NCBI GenBank assembly: GCA_016296655.1
Contig: JAEDIW010000002.1
Location: 29,060 to 93,059, forward strand
From: Treponema sp.
Lineage (GTDB): Bacteria; Spirochaetota; Spirochaetia; Treponematales; Treponemataceae
Direction of reading: 5' to 3'
DNA length: 64,000 nucleotides
Each line of letters opens with the position of its first letter. The first letter of the stretch is position 1. The notes under the pieces were generated by a model. The model saw only the letters and a program-made list of their open reading frames with translations, was not told where the DNA came from and made no database searches. The position numbers and the translations under genes were made by a program. Shown here piece after piece: positions 42,878 through 51,448 of the stretch.

Positions 42878-45800
42878 TCAGCTGAAATAACGAACACCTG
42901 CAGCAAATATATTTTCGCAGGAATTTTCAAATTTATTTGTCAGCGGATTGCCGGCAATATTCTTCATAAGATCAGCAGAAGCGCCATTTTTACCAATTCC
43001 TATAGTTCTTTCGCTATGTCCCATTTTTCCAAGAATATGCCCGTCTGGACTCAAAATTCCTTCAATTGCAAACAAAGAGCCGTTAGGATTATCAGGTTCA
43101 GTTATTGCAGGCATTCCTTTTTCGTCCACATATTGAGTAAAAATTTGTCCATTTTCAAACAGACGCTTTGCTTCTGGCTCACTTATTACAATTCTGCCTT
43201 CTCCATGAGAAATTGCAACAAAGTGATTTCTGTCGTCAACCACAGATGGATCCATAGCCCATGGGCTTGCTGCAGAAACAACCTTAGTTCTTACCATACG
43301 GGAAATATGACGTCCAATTGTATTAAATGTCAAAGTCGGCATCTCTTCCGTCATATCTGTAATTTCTCCATAAGGCAAAAGACCTGTCTTTATCAAAGCC
43401 TGAAAACCGTTGCAAATGCCAAGTACAAGACCATTGCGTTTTTTGAGCAATGTCATGACAGCATCAGAAATTCTGCTTTCCCGCAAAACATTTGCAATAA
43501 ATTTTCCAGAACCATCTGGTTCATCACCTGCGCTGAATCCTCCAGATAAAGCCAGAATCTGCGTATCGTTCAATTCTTTCTGAAGTTCTTCAAGCGACTG
43601 CTGGAGAGCTTCTTTTGTATTATTTCTGAACACAATTATTTTTGTTTCAGCTCCAGCAATATTGAATGCACGTGCCATATCAAATTCACAGTTTGTGCCT
43701 GGGAATACTGGTAGCAAGACCTTTGGCTTTGCAGTAATTGGCTTAAATACTGGACTTCTGCGGATTTCTGAAAGAGACGGATGTATTTTCTTTGCAAAAT
43801 CAGGAAGAGGTTTTTGTTCTGCTTTTCCTGAAACAGGTGGAAATACTTTTGCAAGAGTTTTTTCCCATGATTTTTCAGCGTCTGCAAGAGAAACCGTAAA
43901 TTTTTCACCTGCTGTAACTGTAATTTCAGGTTTTTCAACAGTTGAACCAATTTTTGTTACGGTTCCGCAAACAAAGCCTTCTTTTTCAAGTTCAATATCT
44001 GTTTCTACAATAATTGAACCATAAATCGGTGTAAATAAATCTTCTATTTTTGCAGAGTTCAAAGCTTTTACAGGGCTTTCTGGAATTTTTTCAATCAAAA
44101 CACCAATTCTGTTGCCCATAGCCATCTTTGTAACAGCTTCTGCAATACCGCCTGCACAAACAGGATACATTGCAGAAATCTTTCCTTTAGAATTCAAATC
44201 GTAAAGGATGTTACTGTTCTGTGTAAATACTGCAAAATCAGGAGCAAGAGCCTTTGAATACGGCACAGTTACAATATATACGGAAGAACCAGGTTTCTTA
44301 AAAGAACCGCCCGTAATGTTTTCAACTTCATCATGAGTTACTGCAAAAGAAACAAGAGTATGAGGTACATTCAACTGTTCAAAGCTTCCACTCATACTGT
44401 CCTTTCCACCTATACTGGCAGTTCCCATTGCTTTCTGAGCTTCAAGAGAACCAAGCAATGCAGAAGTAGGGTAGCCCCAAGTTTTGTCACTTACAGCACG
44501 TCCAAAAAATTCCTGAAAAGAAAGCCGTGCGGTGTCCGCCTTGCCTCCCATACAGGTAATTTTTGCAAGAGAAGAAAGAACTGCGGTCTGAGCTCCATGC
44601 CATGGACTCCATTCTCCAACTCTTGGGTCAAAACCGAATGCCATCAAACTTACAGTAGATGTTTCCCTTGGAGAAACAACTGGAATTTTTGCAGCCATAC
44701 CAGCTTCTGGAGTTGCCTGATAGCGTCCGCCATAAGGAAACAATACAGTAGAAGAACCTATAGAGCCGTCAAAACGCTCACCAAGCCCACGCTGAGAACA
44801 ACATGCAAGGTCAGAAATATTTGCAAGCCATGCACCTGCAAAATCTTTTTCTGAAAGTTTTTTAGAAGTAGAATTCAAAGGCAATGCCAAAGGCGATTTT
44901 TCAGGTTCTGCAGGACTTTCAATAAAAGCCTTACTTTCATGTTTTGCACCTGCCGCATCAAGAAATTGCCGGGAAATATCAACTATAGTTTTGCCGCGCC
45001 ATTTCATTACCAGCCGATTTGTATCTGTAACAGTTGCAACAGTAACAGCATTAAGATTTTCCTGTGCAGCTGCTTCAATAAATTTTTCTACATCAGATTT
45101 CCGTACAACAACAGCCATACGTTCCTGGCTTTCTGAAATTGCAAGTTCAGTACCATTCAATCCTTCATATTTTTTTGGAACAGCATCAAGATTTATATCC
45201 AATCCAGGAGCAAGTTCTCCAACAGCAACAGAAACTCCGCCTGCACCAAAGTCATTGCAACGGCGAATCATTAGGCTTACATCTTTATTTCTGAAAAGAC
45301 GCTGAATTTTACGTTCTTCAACTGCATTTCCTTTCTGTACTTCAGCCGCAGCTGTTGTTACAGATTTTACAGTATGAACTTTAGAAGAACCTGTTGCTCC
45401 TCCAATACCGTCACGACCTGTACCGCCTCCAAGCAAAATCACAACATCTCCAGGTTCTGGCTCTTCACGCATAACAGTATTCACTGGAGCAGCTGCAATT
45501 ACAGCTCCAAGTTCCATTCTCTTTGCAACATAACCAGGATGATACAATTCTGTTACCTGACCTGTCGTCAAACCAATCTGATTTCCATAAGAAGAAAATC
45601 CCTGAGCTGCCTCACGTACAAGTTTTACCTGCGGCAACTTGCCTGACAACGTTTTTTCAAGCGGTACAGTAGGGTCAGCAGCTCCTGTAATACGCATTGA
45701 CTGATAAACCCATGACCTGCCGGAAAGCGGATCCCTTATAGCTCCGCCGATACAGGTTGCAGCACCTCCAAAAGGTTCAATTTCTGTCGGATGATTATGT

Positions 45801-46831
45801 GTTTCATTCTTGAACATTAACAGCCAACGTTCTGTTGAACCTTCTGAATTTTTTTCAATAGGATTACCCTGAGCATCAGTTGTATAATGAACATCTATAT
45901 AAATAGAACAGGCATTATTTTCATCAGAAACTTCCAAATCCTGAAGTTTTCCTGCCTTCCGCAGATATTTTGCACCAATTGTAGCCATGTCCATCAAAGT
46001 CACAGGCTTGTCTTTGCCAGCGTATAAATCAGCACGCATAGCTTTGTAATTTTCCAAAGATTTGGTGAAAAGTTCAGAATAAGGACCTTCTTCAATTACA
46101 ATATCCTTTAACTCGGTTGAAAAGGTTGTATGCCGGCAATGGTCTGACCAATAAGTGTCAAGAACACGAACTTCAGCTTCTGTTGGATTACGCTGCTCTT
46201 TCTTAAAATAGTCCTGCAGAAATTTTATATCAGCAAAATCCATTGCCAGCCCCATTTTTTTGCGATAAGCATCAAGGGCTTCTGCATCAAACGAAATAAA
46301 GCCTTCGACAACAGGGATGTCTCCAGGTTCTGCAACTTTCATTTCAAGGGTTTCAGGAATCTGTTCATCTGCAAGTCTTGAATCTACAGGATTTATTACA
46401 TAGTTTTCGATTTTTTTAACATCCTCTGCAGAAACTTTTCCACTGAGAATCAGCATTTTTGCACAACGAACAATAGGAGGCTTACTTCCTACCTGTGTTG
46501 TCTTTGAAAGACCTTCTCTAAGCAAAAGCAGACATTGCTGCGCAGAATCAGCCCTTTGATCATATTGTCCTGGAAGATATTCCCAAATAATTACGGTTTC
46601 ATCATCTTTTACAGGAACTTCTGAAAGTATGCAAAAATCACTTTGCGGTTCAGAAAAAATACGGGTTGCCGCAATTTTTGCAACAGAATCAGAAACATTT
46701 TCTACATCATAGCGATTGAGAAACCTAACACCATTAACACCAGCAATGCCTAAAAATTCTCTTATTTCAGAAAACAGGCGGGCAGCTTCATTTTGGAAGC
46801 CATCCTTTCTTTCAACATAGATACGGAACAT
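42878..46831 (-). CDS. purL: Phosphoribosylformylglycinamidine synthase, long single-chain form
   Basis: Catalyses the fourth step of purine synthesis: FGAR + glutamine + ATP to FGAM. The 1317-residue chain has the N-terminal domain, the FGAM synthetase core (KNETHNHPTEIEPFGGAATC, then GGAIRDPLSGRSW; VVILLGGGTGRDGIGGATGSS) and a C-terminal glutamine amidotransferase with nucleophile Cys in VLGICNGFQAL and VAISHGEGRI for the His. It therefore needs no separate PurQ or PurS. No Shine-Dalgarno; TATAAT (46838-46843) ends 6 bases before the ATG, so the mRNA is probably leaderless. No purine riboswitch is seen. Confidence 0.97.
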   Translation of the reverse strand: MFRIYVERKDGFQNEAARLFSEIREFLGIAGVNGVRFLNRYDVENVSDSVAKIAATRIFSEPQSDFCILSEVPVKDDETVIIWEYLPGQYDQRADSAQQCLLLLREGLSKTTQVGSKPPIVRCAKMLILSGKVSAEDVKKIENYVINPVDSRLADEQIPETLEMKVAEPGDIPVVEGFISFDAEALDAYRKKMGLAMDFADIKFLQDYFKKEQRNPTEAEVRVLDTYWSDHCRHTTFSTELKDIVIEEGPYSELFTKSLENYKAMRADLYAGKDKPVTLMDMATIGAKYLRKAGKLQDLEVSDENNACSIYIDVHYTTDAQGNPIEKNSEGSTERWLLMFKNETHNHPTEIEPFGGAATCIGGAIRDPLSGRSWVYQSMRITGAADPTVPLEKTLSGKLPQVKLVREAAQGFSSYGNQIGLTTGQVTELYHPGYVAKRMELGAVIAAAPVNTVMREEPEPGDVVILLGGGTGRDGIGGATGSSKVHTVKSVTTAAAEVQKGNAVEERKIQRLFRNKDVSLMIRRCNDFGAGGVSVAVGELAPGLDINLDAVPKKYEGLNGTELAISESQERMAVVVRKSDVEKFIEAAAQENLNAVTVATVTDTNRLVMKWRGKTIVDISRQFLDAAGAKHESKAFIESPAEPEKSPLALPLNSTSKKLSEKDFAGAWLANISDLACCSQRGLGERFDGSIGSSTVLFPYGGRYQATPEAGMAAKIPVVSPRETSTVSLMAFGFDPRVGEWSPWHGAQTAVLSSLAKITCMGGKADTARLSFQEFFGRAVSDKTWGYPTSALLGSLEAQKAMGTASIGGKDSMSGSFEQLNVPHTLVSFAVTHDEVENITGGSFKKPGSSVYIVTVPYSKALAPDFAVFTQNSNILYDLNSKGKISAMYPVCAGGIAEAVTKMAMGNRIGVLIEKIPESPVKALNSAKIEDLFTPIYGSIIVETDIELEKEGFVCGTVTKIGSTVEKPEITVTAGEKFTVSLADAEKSWEKTLAKVFPPVSGKAEQKPLPDFAKKIHPSLSEIRRSPVFKPITAKPKVLLPVFPGTNCEFDMARAFNIAGAETKIIVFRNNTKEALQQSLEELQKELNDTQILALSGGFSAGDEPDGSGKFIANVLRESRISDAVMTLLKKRNGLVLGICNGFQALIKTGLLPYGEITDMTEEMPTLTFNTIGRHISRMVRTKVVSAASPWAMDPSVVDDRNHFVAISHGEGRIVISEPEAKRLFENGQIFTQYVDEKGMPAITEPDNPNGSLFAIEGILSPDGHILGKMGHSERTIGIGKNGASADLMKNIAGNPLTNKFENSCENIFAAGVRYFS

Positions 46832-46837
46832 TTTACA

Positions 46838-46843
46838 ATTATA
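46838..46843 (-). promoter_or_regulatory. -10 box of purL (leaderless type)
   Basis: Minus-strand TATAAT ending 6 bases before the ATG at 46831; a poor -35 (TTGCAA, 46862-46867) is 18 bases further upstream. Confidence 0.5.
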
Positions 46844-46944
46844 GTGAATTTATCTATGCTTTTGCAATTGATTATCAGACTCTTTAAAAACTGAAAAATA
46901 CACTACTTGAATAATATTGTCTAAAAATTTATTATGGGTTTAAG

Positions 46945-47493
46945 ATGGTTTCCATAAAAGAAAACAGTAATTTAAAGTCACTCATTGAAGATTTTATTGA
47001 AAAAAACGTTTTGGATGCAGGCTCAAAAATTTTGGAAGAATCAGATTTGGACAAAATTAACTCCTATGCCTCTGTAATCGTAAAAGCTTTCGGTGCTGAA
47101 AAATTAGATTCAAAACTTGAATCTGAAACAAAGCTTATTTCAAGTTTTAACAGCAATCTTACTCTTCTTATTCAGAAAACTTGGGTTGAAAGTTCTGATG
47201 CTGACATTAAAGATCAAATTTTATATCAGCTTGAACAGTTCTGCTCTCTTGCAAAAACTGGAGAGTGGGATAAATCCTATAGTTTATTCCTGCAGATTAT
47301 TTTTGCAGCAGTTTACCTCATGTTCGGCAATCAGTCAAAAAAAGCAGATTTTCTTGAATATGCTTTCCGTGTAGATCCGGAATTTGGAATTTTCTGGTGG
47401 TATATTCAACTGCTGCCCCAAAAAACAGATTGGTCAGCAGAAAAATGTCGTGTATTAGTTCTGCTGGGAATGTATTTTCTGGCTAACTATTAA
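46945..47493 (+). CDS. Conserved-looking protein of unknown function
   Basis: Not recognised. The 182-residue product is mostly helical, acidic in the first half and hydrophobic in the last third (LFLQIIFAAVYLMFGNQ and CRVLVLLGMYFLANY), but without a clear membrane helix or signal peptide. The Trp/Phe-rich IFWWYIQLLPQKTDW segment may be a folding core. Codon use and a strong terminator directly behind it support a real gene. Ribosome site is weak. It stands between purL (divergent) and the pro operon. Confidence 0.65.
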   Translation: MVSIKENSNLKSLIEDFIEKNVLDAGSKILEESDLDKINSYASVIVKAFGAEKLDSKLESETKLISSFNSNLTLLIQKTWVESSDADIKDQILYQLEQFCSLAKTGEWDKSYSLFLQIIFAAVYLMFGNQSKKADFLEYAFRVDPEFGIFWWYIQLLPQKTDWSAEKCRVLVLLGMYFLANY

Positions 47494-47504
47494 ACAGATA
47501 CAGG

Positions 47505-47527
47505 AGCCGGACACTGTTCCGGCTTTT
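47505..47527 (+). terminator. Intrinsic terminator after the unknown gene
   Basis: AGCCGGA (47505-47511) pairs with TCCGGCT (47518-47524), followed by a T-run. Confidence 0.85.
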
Positions 47528-47549
47528 TTATTATGGGTTTAAAATTACT

Positions 47550-47608
47550 AAATCCGAAAACGCCTGAGTCAAGGCCCTGAGTCAGGAATGCCTTGCATAG
47601 ACGGATTT
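47550..47608 (+). promoter_or_regulatory. Structured leader before proA
   Basis: Nested pairing: AAATCCG / CGGATTT outside (47550-47556, 47602-47608), CAAGGC / GCCTTG (47570-47575, 47590-47595) and CCTG / CAGG (47576-47579, 47583-47586) inside, with an AAT bulge. CCTGAGTCA occurs twice. It ends 38 bases before the proA ATG. May be a regulatory RNA; not a T-box. Confidence 0.5.
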
Positions 47609-47646
47609 AAGCTTCATTTCAAAAACAGGAATCAAGAGGCAGCAGA

Positions 47647-48915
47647 ATGGACATAAAATCAATTTGCAAATCACTTAGAAAAAGTTCTTTGCAGCTTGCA
47701 AATCAGACAGCCTGCGAAAAAGATACAGCTTTAGAAGCTGTCTGCAAAGAAATTGCCCTTCAACGGGGAAAAATTCTTGAAGCAAATCAACAGGATGTTA
47801 AAAGAGCAGTACAAAGTGGAATGTCAAAAGCTCTTGTAGAGCGGCTTTCTCTCGATGACAAAAAAATCGACAGCATTATCAGCGGAATAAAAAATGTAAT
47901 CTCCCAGACAGACCCCATAGGCGAAGAAATTTCTGGTTGGAAGACACCAAACGGTATGTCCATCCGCCAAGTCAGGGTTCCTATGGGCGTTGCTGCAATC
48001 ATTTATGAATCCAGACCAAATGTTACTGCAGATGCATTTTGCCTGGCCTACAAAAGCGGAAATGCAATTCTATTAAGAGGTTCATCCTCAGCACTTATTT
48101 CAAATAAAGCCATTACCGCCGCCATTAAAGAAGGACTTGCAAAATCTCCCTGCGGAATTCCTGAGGCAATCGAACTGGTTGAATCTACAGACCATAAGGA
48201 TGTTGATGAAATTCTAAATGCCGTAGGCTTAATTGATGTTGCCCTGCCAAGAGGAGGGGCTAACCTTATCAATACTGTTGTTGAAAAAGCAAAAATCCCT
48301 GTAATACAGACAGGAGCCGGTGTTTGCCATTTATTTGTTGATGAAGCATCAGATTTTGCGATGGCTGCAGAAATTGCAGAAAATGCAAAAATTCAGCGGC
48401 CTGGTGCATGCAATGCTATTGAAACCATTCTGGTACATAAAAATGCCGCAGAAAAATTTCTGCCGCTTCTGGAAAAACAGCTTTCAGGCAGAGTTCAACT
48501 AAGAGCCGATGATTCTGCATATAAAATTCTTAAGGCAGAAGCTGAAAAAAATGGTCATAATTGTGTAGTTCCTGCCACAGAATCAGATTTCGGCTTTGAA
48601 TTTTTGGATTTTATATGCGCTGTAAAAACTGTTGAATCAATTGATGAAGCCATTGAATTTATCAACTCCCACAGTACAAAACATTCAGAATGTATTGTTA
48701 CCAACAACCGTTCAAATGCCAGAAAATTTCAGCAGCTCATAGATGCTGCCTGTGTTTATGTAAATGCTTCAACAAGATTTACAGACGGTGGTGAATTCGG
48801 TTTTGGAATGGAACTTGGTATCAGCACACAAAAACTGCACGCTCGTGGGCCAATGGGGATAAAAGCCCTAACAACCACAAAATTTTTGATTGATGGAGAT
48901 GGACAAGTAAGATGA
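47647..48915 (+). CDS. proA: Gamma-glutamyl phosphate reductase ProA
   Basis: Second step of proline synthesis: reduces gamma-glutamyl phosphate to glutamate semialdehyde with NADPH. The 422-residue product has the family motifs VPMGVAAIIYESRPNVTADAF is covered by positions about 100-120, VALPRGGANLIN, the catalytic Cys in QRPGACNAIETIL, and FGFGMELGISTQKLHARGP. Followed with a 4-base overlap (ATGA) by proB. A structured leader lies upstream. Confidence 0.97.
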   Translation: MDIKSICKSLRKSSLQLANQTACEKDTALEAVCKEIALQRGKILEANQQDVKRAVQSGMSKALVERLSLDDKKIDSIISGIKNVISQTDPIGEEISGWKTPNGMSIRQVRVPMGVAAIIYESRPNVTADAFCLAYKSGNAILLRGSSSALISNKAITAAIKEGLAKSPCGIPEAIELVESTDHKDVDEILNAVGLIDVALPRGGANLINTVVEKAKIPVIQTGAGVCHLFVDEASDFAMAAEIAENAKIQRPGACNAIETILVHKNAAEKFLPLLEKQLSGRVQLRADDSAYKILKAEAEKNGHNCVVPATESDFGFEFLDFICAVKTVESIDEAIEFINSHSTKHSECIVTNNRSNARKFQQLIDAACVYVNASTRFTDGGEFGFGMELGISTQKLHARGPMGIKALTTTKFLIDGDGQVR

Positions 48916-49766
48916 CAGATTCAACAAATGATAAAACAATCGTAAGTACTATAAAATCAGCCCGAAAAATCGTAATAAAAATCGGAAGCAATACACTTGC
49001 AAAAGATGACGGAACAACTAATTTTGAATTCATGCAGAAATTTGCGTTGCAATGCAAAAATTTAATCAATCAGGGAAAGCAGATTGTTCTTGTTTCTTCT
49101 GGCGCACAGGTAAGCGGTCTTTCTACAATTGCCGGATGGGCTAGAAAAAGAGATGTTCATTACAGGCAGGCACTTTGTGCAATCGGGCAGGTTGAACTGA
49201 TTGACAAATGGCGCAGTGCTTTTGCAGAACAAAAGTTGCATATCGGACAAATGCTTTTGACAAAAGACGATTTTGCAGATGATCACAGAACTTTAAATAT
49301 GAGGAACACTTTGTTCACTTTAGTTGATGAAGGTGTTGTTCCTATTATAAACGAAAATGACACAGTTTCTTTTGATGAAATTCGTATTGGTGATAATGAC
49401 AATTTAAGTGCGCTTACTGCCATTCTCTGGAGTGCCGACCTGCTGATTCTTTTCAGCGATATTGATGGAATTTTCACAGACAATCCAAAAGTCAACAAAG
49501 ATGCCAAACTTATTGAAGTAGTAGAAAATCTGGAAGAACTTCGAAAATCAATAACCATCGGAACAACAAATGATTTTGGAACAGGCGGAATAGAAACAAA
49601 AATCCAGGCTGCAGAAAAAACAACTTCCTACGGAATTCCAATGGTTCTGGCAAATGGAAAAAACGAAAATGCACTAGAAGGTCTTGCATCAGGCAAAGAA
49701 CAAGGAACTTTGTTTCTGGCAAATGAAACAAGCTTACTTTCTGCAATAATAAAAGGTTCAAAATAA
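48912..49766 (+). CDS. proB: Glutamate 5-kinase ProB, lacking the PUA domain
   Basis: First step of proline synthesis: phosphorylates glutamate. The 284-residue amino-acid kinase has KIVIKIGSNTLAK, IVLVSSGAQVSG, IINENDTVSFDEIRIGDND and TGGIETKIQAAE, all family motifs. The C-terminal RNA-binding-like PUA domain of the E. coli enzyme is missing, as in several Gram-positive enzymes; feedback inhibition may be affected. Overlaps proA by 4 bases. Confidence 0.96.
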   Translation: MTDSTNDKTIVSTIKSARKIVIKIGSNTLAKDDGTTNFEFMQKFALQCKNLINQGKQIVLVSSGAQVSGLSTIAGWARKRDVHYRQALCAIGQVELIDKWRSAFAEQKLHIGQMLLTKDDFADDHRTLNMRNTLFTLVDEGVVPIINENDTVSFDEIRIGDNDNLSALTAILWSADLLILFSDIDGIFTDNPKVNKDAKLIEVVENLEELRKSITIGTTNDFGTGGIETKIQAAEKTTSYGIPMVLANGKNENALEGLASGKEQGTLFLANETSLLSAIIKGSK

Positions 49767-49785
49767 TCTATGGGGCAAAACAAAA

Positions 49786-50598
49786 ATGAAAGCATTTGAA
49801 GAACTGAAAATTGGCTGTATTGGAACAGGAACAATGGGCGGAGCCTTAATAAGCGCAATGACAAAAATCGTAAAGCCAGAAAATATTTTTGTTTCTTCAG
49901 GGCATTACGAAAATGCAAAAGCTTTTGCAGAAAAAAATCACTGCATCGCATGCAAAACAAATTCAGAAACAGCACAAGAAGCGGATATATTGTTTTTAGG
50001 CGTAAAACCTATATATACCACTCAAGTCATAAGCGAAGTCAAAAAATCCTTAAAAAAAGATTCTGTCATAGTTTCCATGGCTGCTGGTGTTACTCTTGAA
50101 CGTTTGCAGTCTGCTGCAGAAGGTTTTTCTGTAATAAGAATCATGCCAAATATGCCGGCTTTGTGCGGGCAGGCAATGACAGCTCTTTGCTGTACAGCTG
50201 ATGTTGAGGAAAGCGAAGTTTCCTATGTTTCAAAACTTTTGGAATGTGCTGGAAAAGTTGAAAAAGTAAACGAAAACCTCATGGACTGCGTTACAGGTGT
50301 AAGCGGTTCAGGACCGGCCTTTGTATTCATGTTCATTGAAGCGCTTGCAGATGCAGCTGTCCGCTGTGGAATGCCCCGGAAACAAGCCTACATCTATGCA
50401 GCCCAGACAGTCAAAGGCTCTGCTTCCATGGCTCTTGAAGACGGTCGATGCCCTGCTGCCTTAAAAGATGCAGTCTGTTCCCCAGCAGGAACCACAATCG
50501 AAGGCGTCGCAACATTGGAAAAAAATAATTTTAGAAGTGCTGTAATAGAAGCTGTAACAGCAGCCTGTGAAAAATCCAAAAGTTTAGGGAAAAAGTAA
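49786..50598 (+). CDS. proC: Pyrroline-5-carboxylate reductase ProC
   Basis: Last step of proline synthesis: reduces pyrroline-5-carboxylate with NAD(P)H. The 270-residue product has the Rossmann loop IGCIGTGTMGGAL, SMAAGVTLERL, RIMPNMPALCGQAMTA, and the C-terminal signature TGVSGSGPAFVFMFIEALAD with DAVCSPAGTTIEGV. Third gene of the proABC operon, 19 bases after proB. It ends only 16 bases from the convergent GntR gene with no terminator between. Confidence 0.97.
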   Translation: MKAFEELKIGCIGTGTMGGALISAMTKIVKPENIFVSSGHYENAKAFAEKNHCIACKTNSETAQEADILFLGVKPIYTTQVISEVKKSLKKDSVIVSMAAGVTLERLQSAAEGFSVIRIMPNMPALCGQAMTALCCTADVEESEVSYVSKLLECAGKVEKVNENLMDCVTGVSGSGPAFVFMFIEALADAAVRCGMPRKQAYIYAAQTVKGSASMALEDGRCPAALKDAVCSPAGTTIEGVATLEKNNFRSAVIEAVTAACEKSKSLGKK

Positions 50599-50614
50599 TT
50601 CAGTCTTCTGTCCG

Positions 50615-51337
50615 CTAAAGCTGCAAACCGCCAAAATCAACATCAAATTTGCTTTTTTTTGTAGCTTGCTCAAAATACTCTGGAAATTGTGCAAGCAGAA
50701 GATTTTTTTCGCTGTCTAATTTATGAAGATGCTGCTCTAAAAGGTTTTTCACTTCTACAAGATTTTTCTGTTTAAGCGCATTTAATATATTACTATGCTG
50801 AATGACAATATCTTTCGCAATGCCTTTCAGCCAGATTGTCAAAAGCCTCACGCGATAGTAGTGCCCGCTGAAATTTTCTGCAACTTCCCAACTCAAAGAT
50901 TGCCCTGCTGCCTCAAAAATCGTTTTATGAAAAAGGTCATCATAATAAATAAACTGAATAAAATCCTTTGAATCAAGCAAGGAATTTTGAAAATCCAGAC
51001 ATTGCTGAAGTTTAAGATAGCTTTCCTGACTTGCAACTTTCAAAAAATCGCCTAAAACCGAAGTTTCAAGACTTCTCCTCAAAAAATGCTCCTGTTCTAC
51101 CCGCTGCAAATCAATATAAGAAACAAGAGTTTCTTTCTGAGGAATAATTTTTAAAAGTGATTCTTTTGCCAGCTGAATAAAAGCCTCGCGGACAGGTGTT
51201 CTGCTGACTTCAAATCTTTGGGAAATTTCGTTCTCGCTAATGGCAGTACCCGGAAGCAAATTCAATGTCAAAATGCTTTTTCTGAGGGCTTCATAAACAA
51301 AGTTTTGGGTTGTTTTTTTTCTAGGGCTTGCGGTCAT
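50615..51337 (-). CDS. GntR-family regulator (FCD/FadR subgroup)
   Basis: A 240-residue regulator. The N-terminal winged helix is typical (SENEISQRFEVSRTPVREAF), and the C-terminal helical domain (about 80-220) fits the FCD ligand domain, with candidate metal residues Asp and His in DDLFHKTIFEAAG and FSGHYYRVR. Family members usually sense organic acids. The gene is monocistronic; an 11-bp palindrome lies in its promoter region, suggesting autoregulation. Ribosome site GAGGATTTT before the ATG. Target genes are unknown. Confidence 0.88.
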   Translation of the reverse strand: MTASPRKKTTQNFVYEALRKSILTLNLLPGTAISENEISQRFEVSRTPVREAFIQLAKESLLKIIPQKETLVSYIDLQRVEQEHFLRRSLETSVLGDFLKVASQESYLKLQQCLDFQNSLLDSKDFIQFIYYDDLFHKTIFEAAGQSLSWEVAENFSGHYYRVRLLTIWLKGIAKDIVIQHSNILNALKQKNLVEVKNLLEQHLHKLDSEKNLLLAQFPEYFEQATKKSKFDVDFGGLQL

Positions 51338-51351
51338 ATAAAATCCTCAAA

Positions 51352-51387
51352 TATGGTAGATTATATGCAAAACTACAATCTACCATA
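51352..51387. promoter_or_regulatory. Palindrome upstream of the GntR gene
   Basis: Perfect arms TATGGTAGATT (51352-51362) and AATCTACCATA (51377-51387) with a 14-base centre that holds the minus-strand TATAAT-like -10 (TATAAT at about 51361-51366). Likely operator of the GntR protein. Confidence 0.55.
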
Positions 51388-51448
51388 CTAGCATACATTA
51401 TACTCTATATTTCAAAAACACACAAGAAAATCAACACACTAAAAAATT

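Noticed and set aside
44333..44854. 173-codon plus-strand frame within purL
   Set aside because: Antisense shadow of purL with low-complexity, Cys/Ser-rich translation.
46832..46944. Purine riboswitch upstream of purL
   Set aside because: The upstream region is short, AT-rich and lacks the conserved junction; the promoter seems to abut the ATG.
47550..47640. T-box riboswitch for the proline operon
   Set aside because: The element is only about 60 bases and lacks the T-box sequence and antiterminator; only the general idea of a structured leader is kept.
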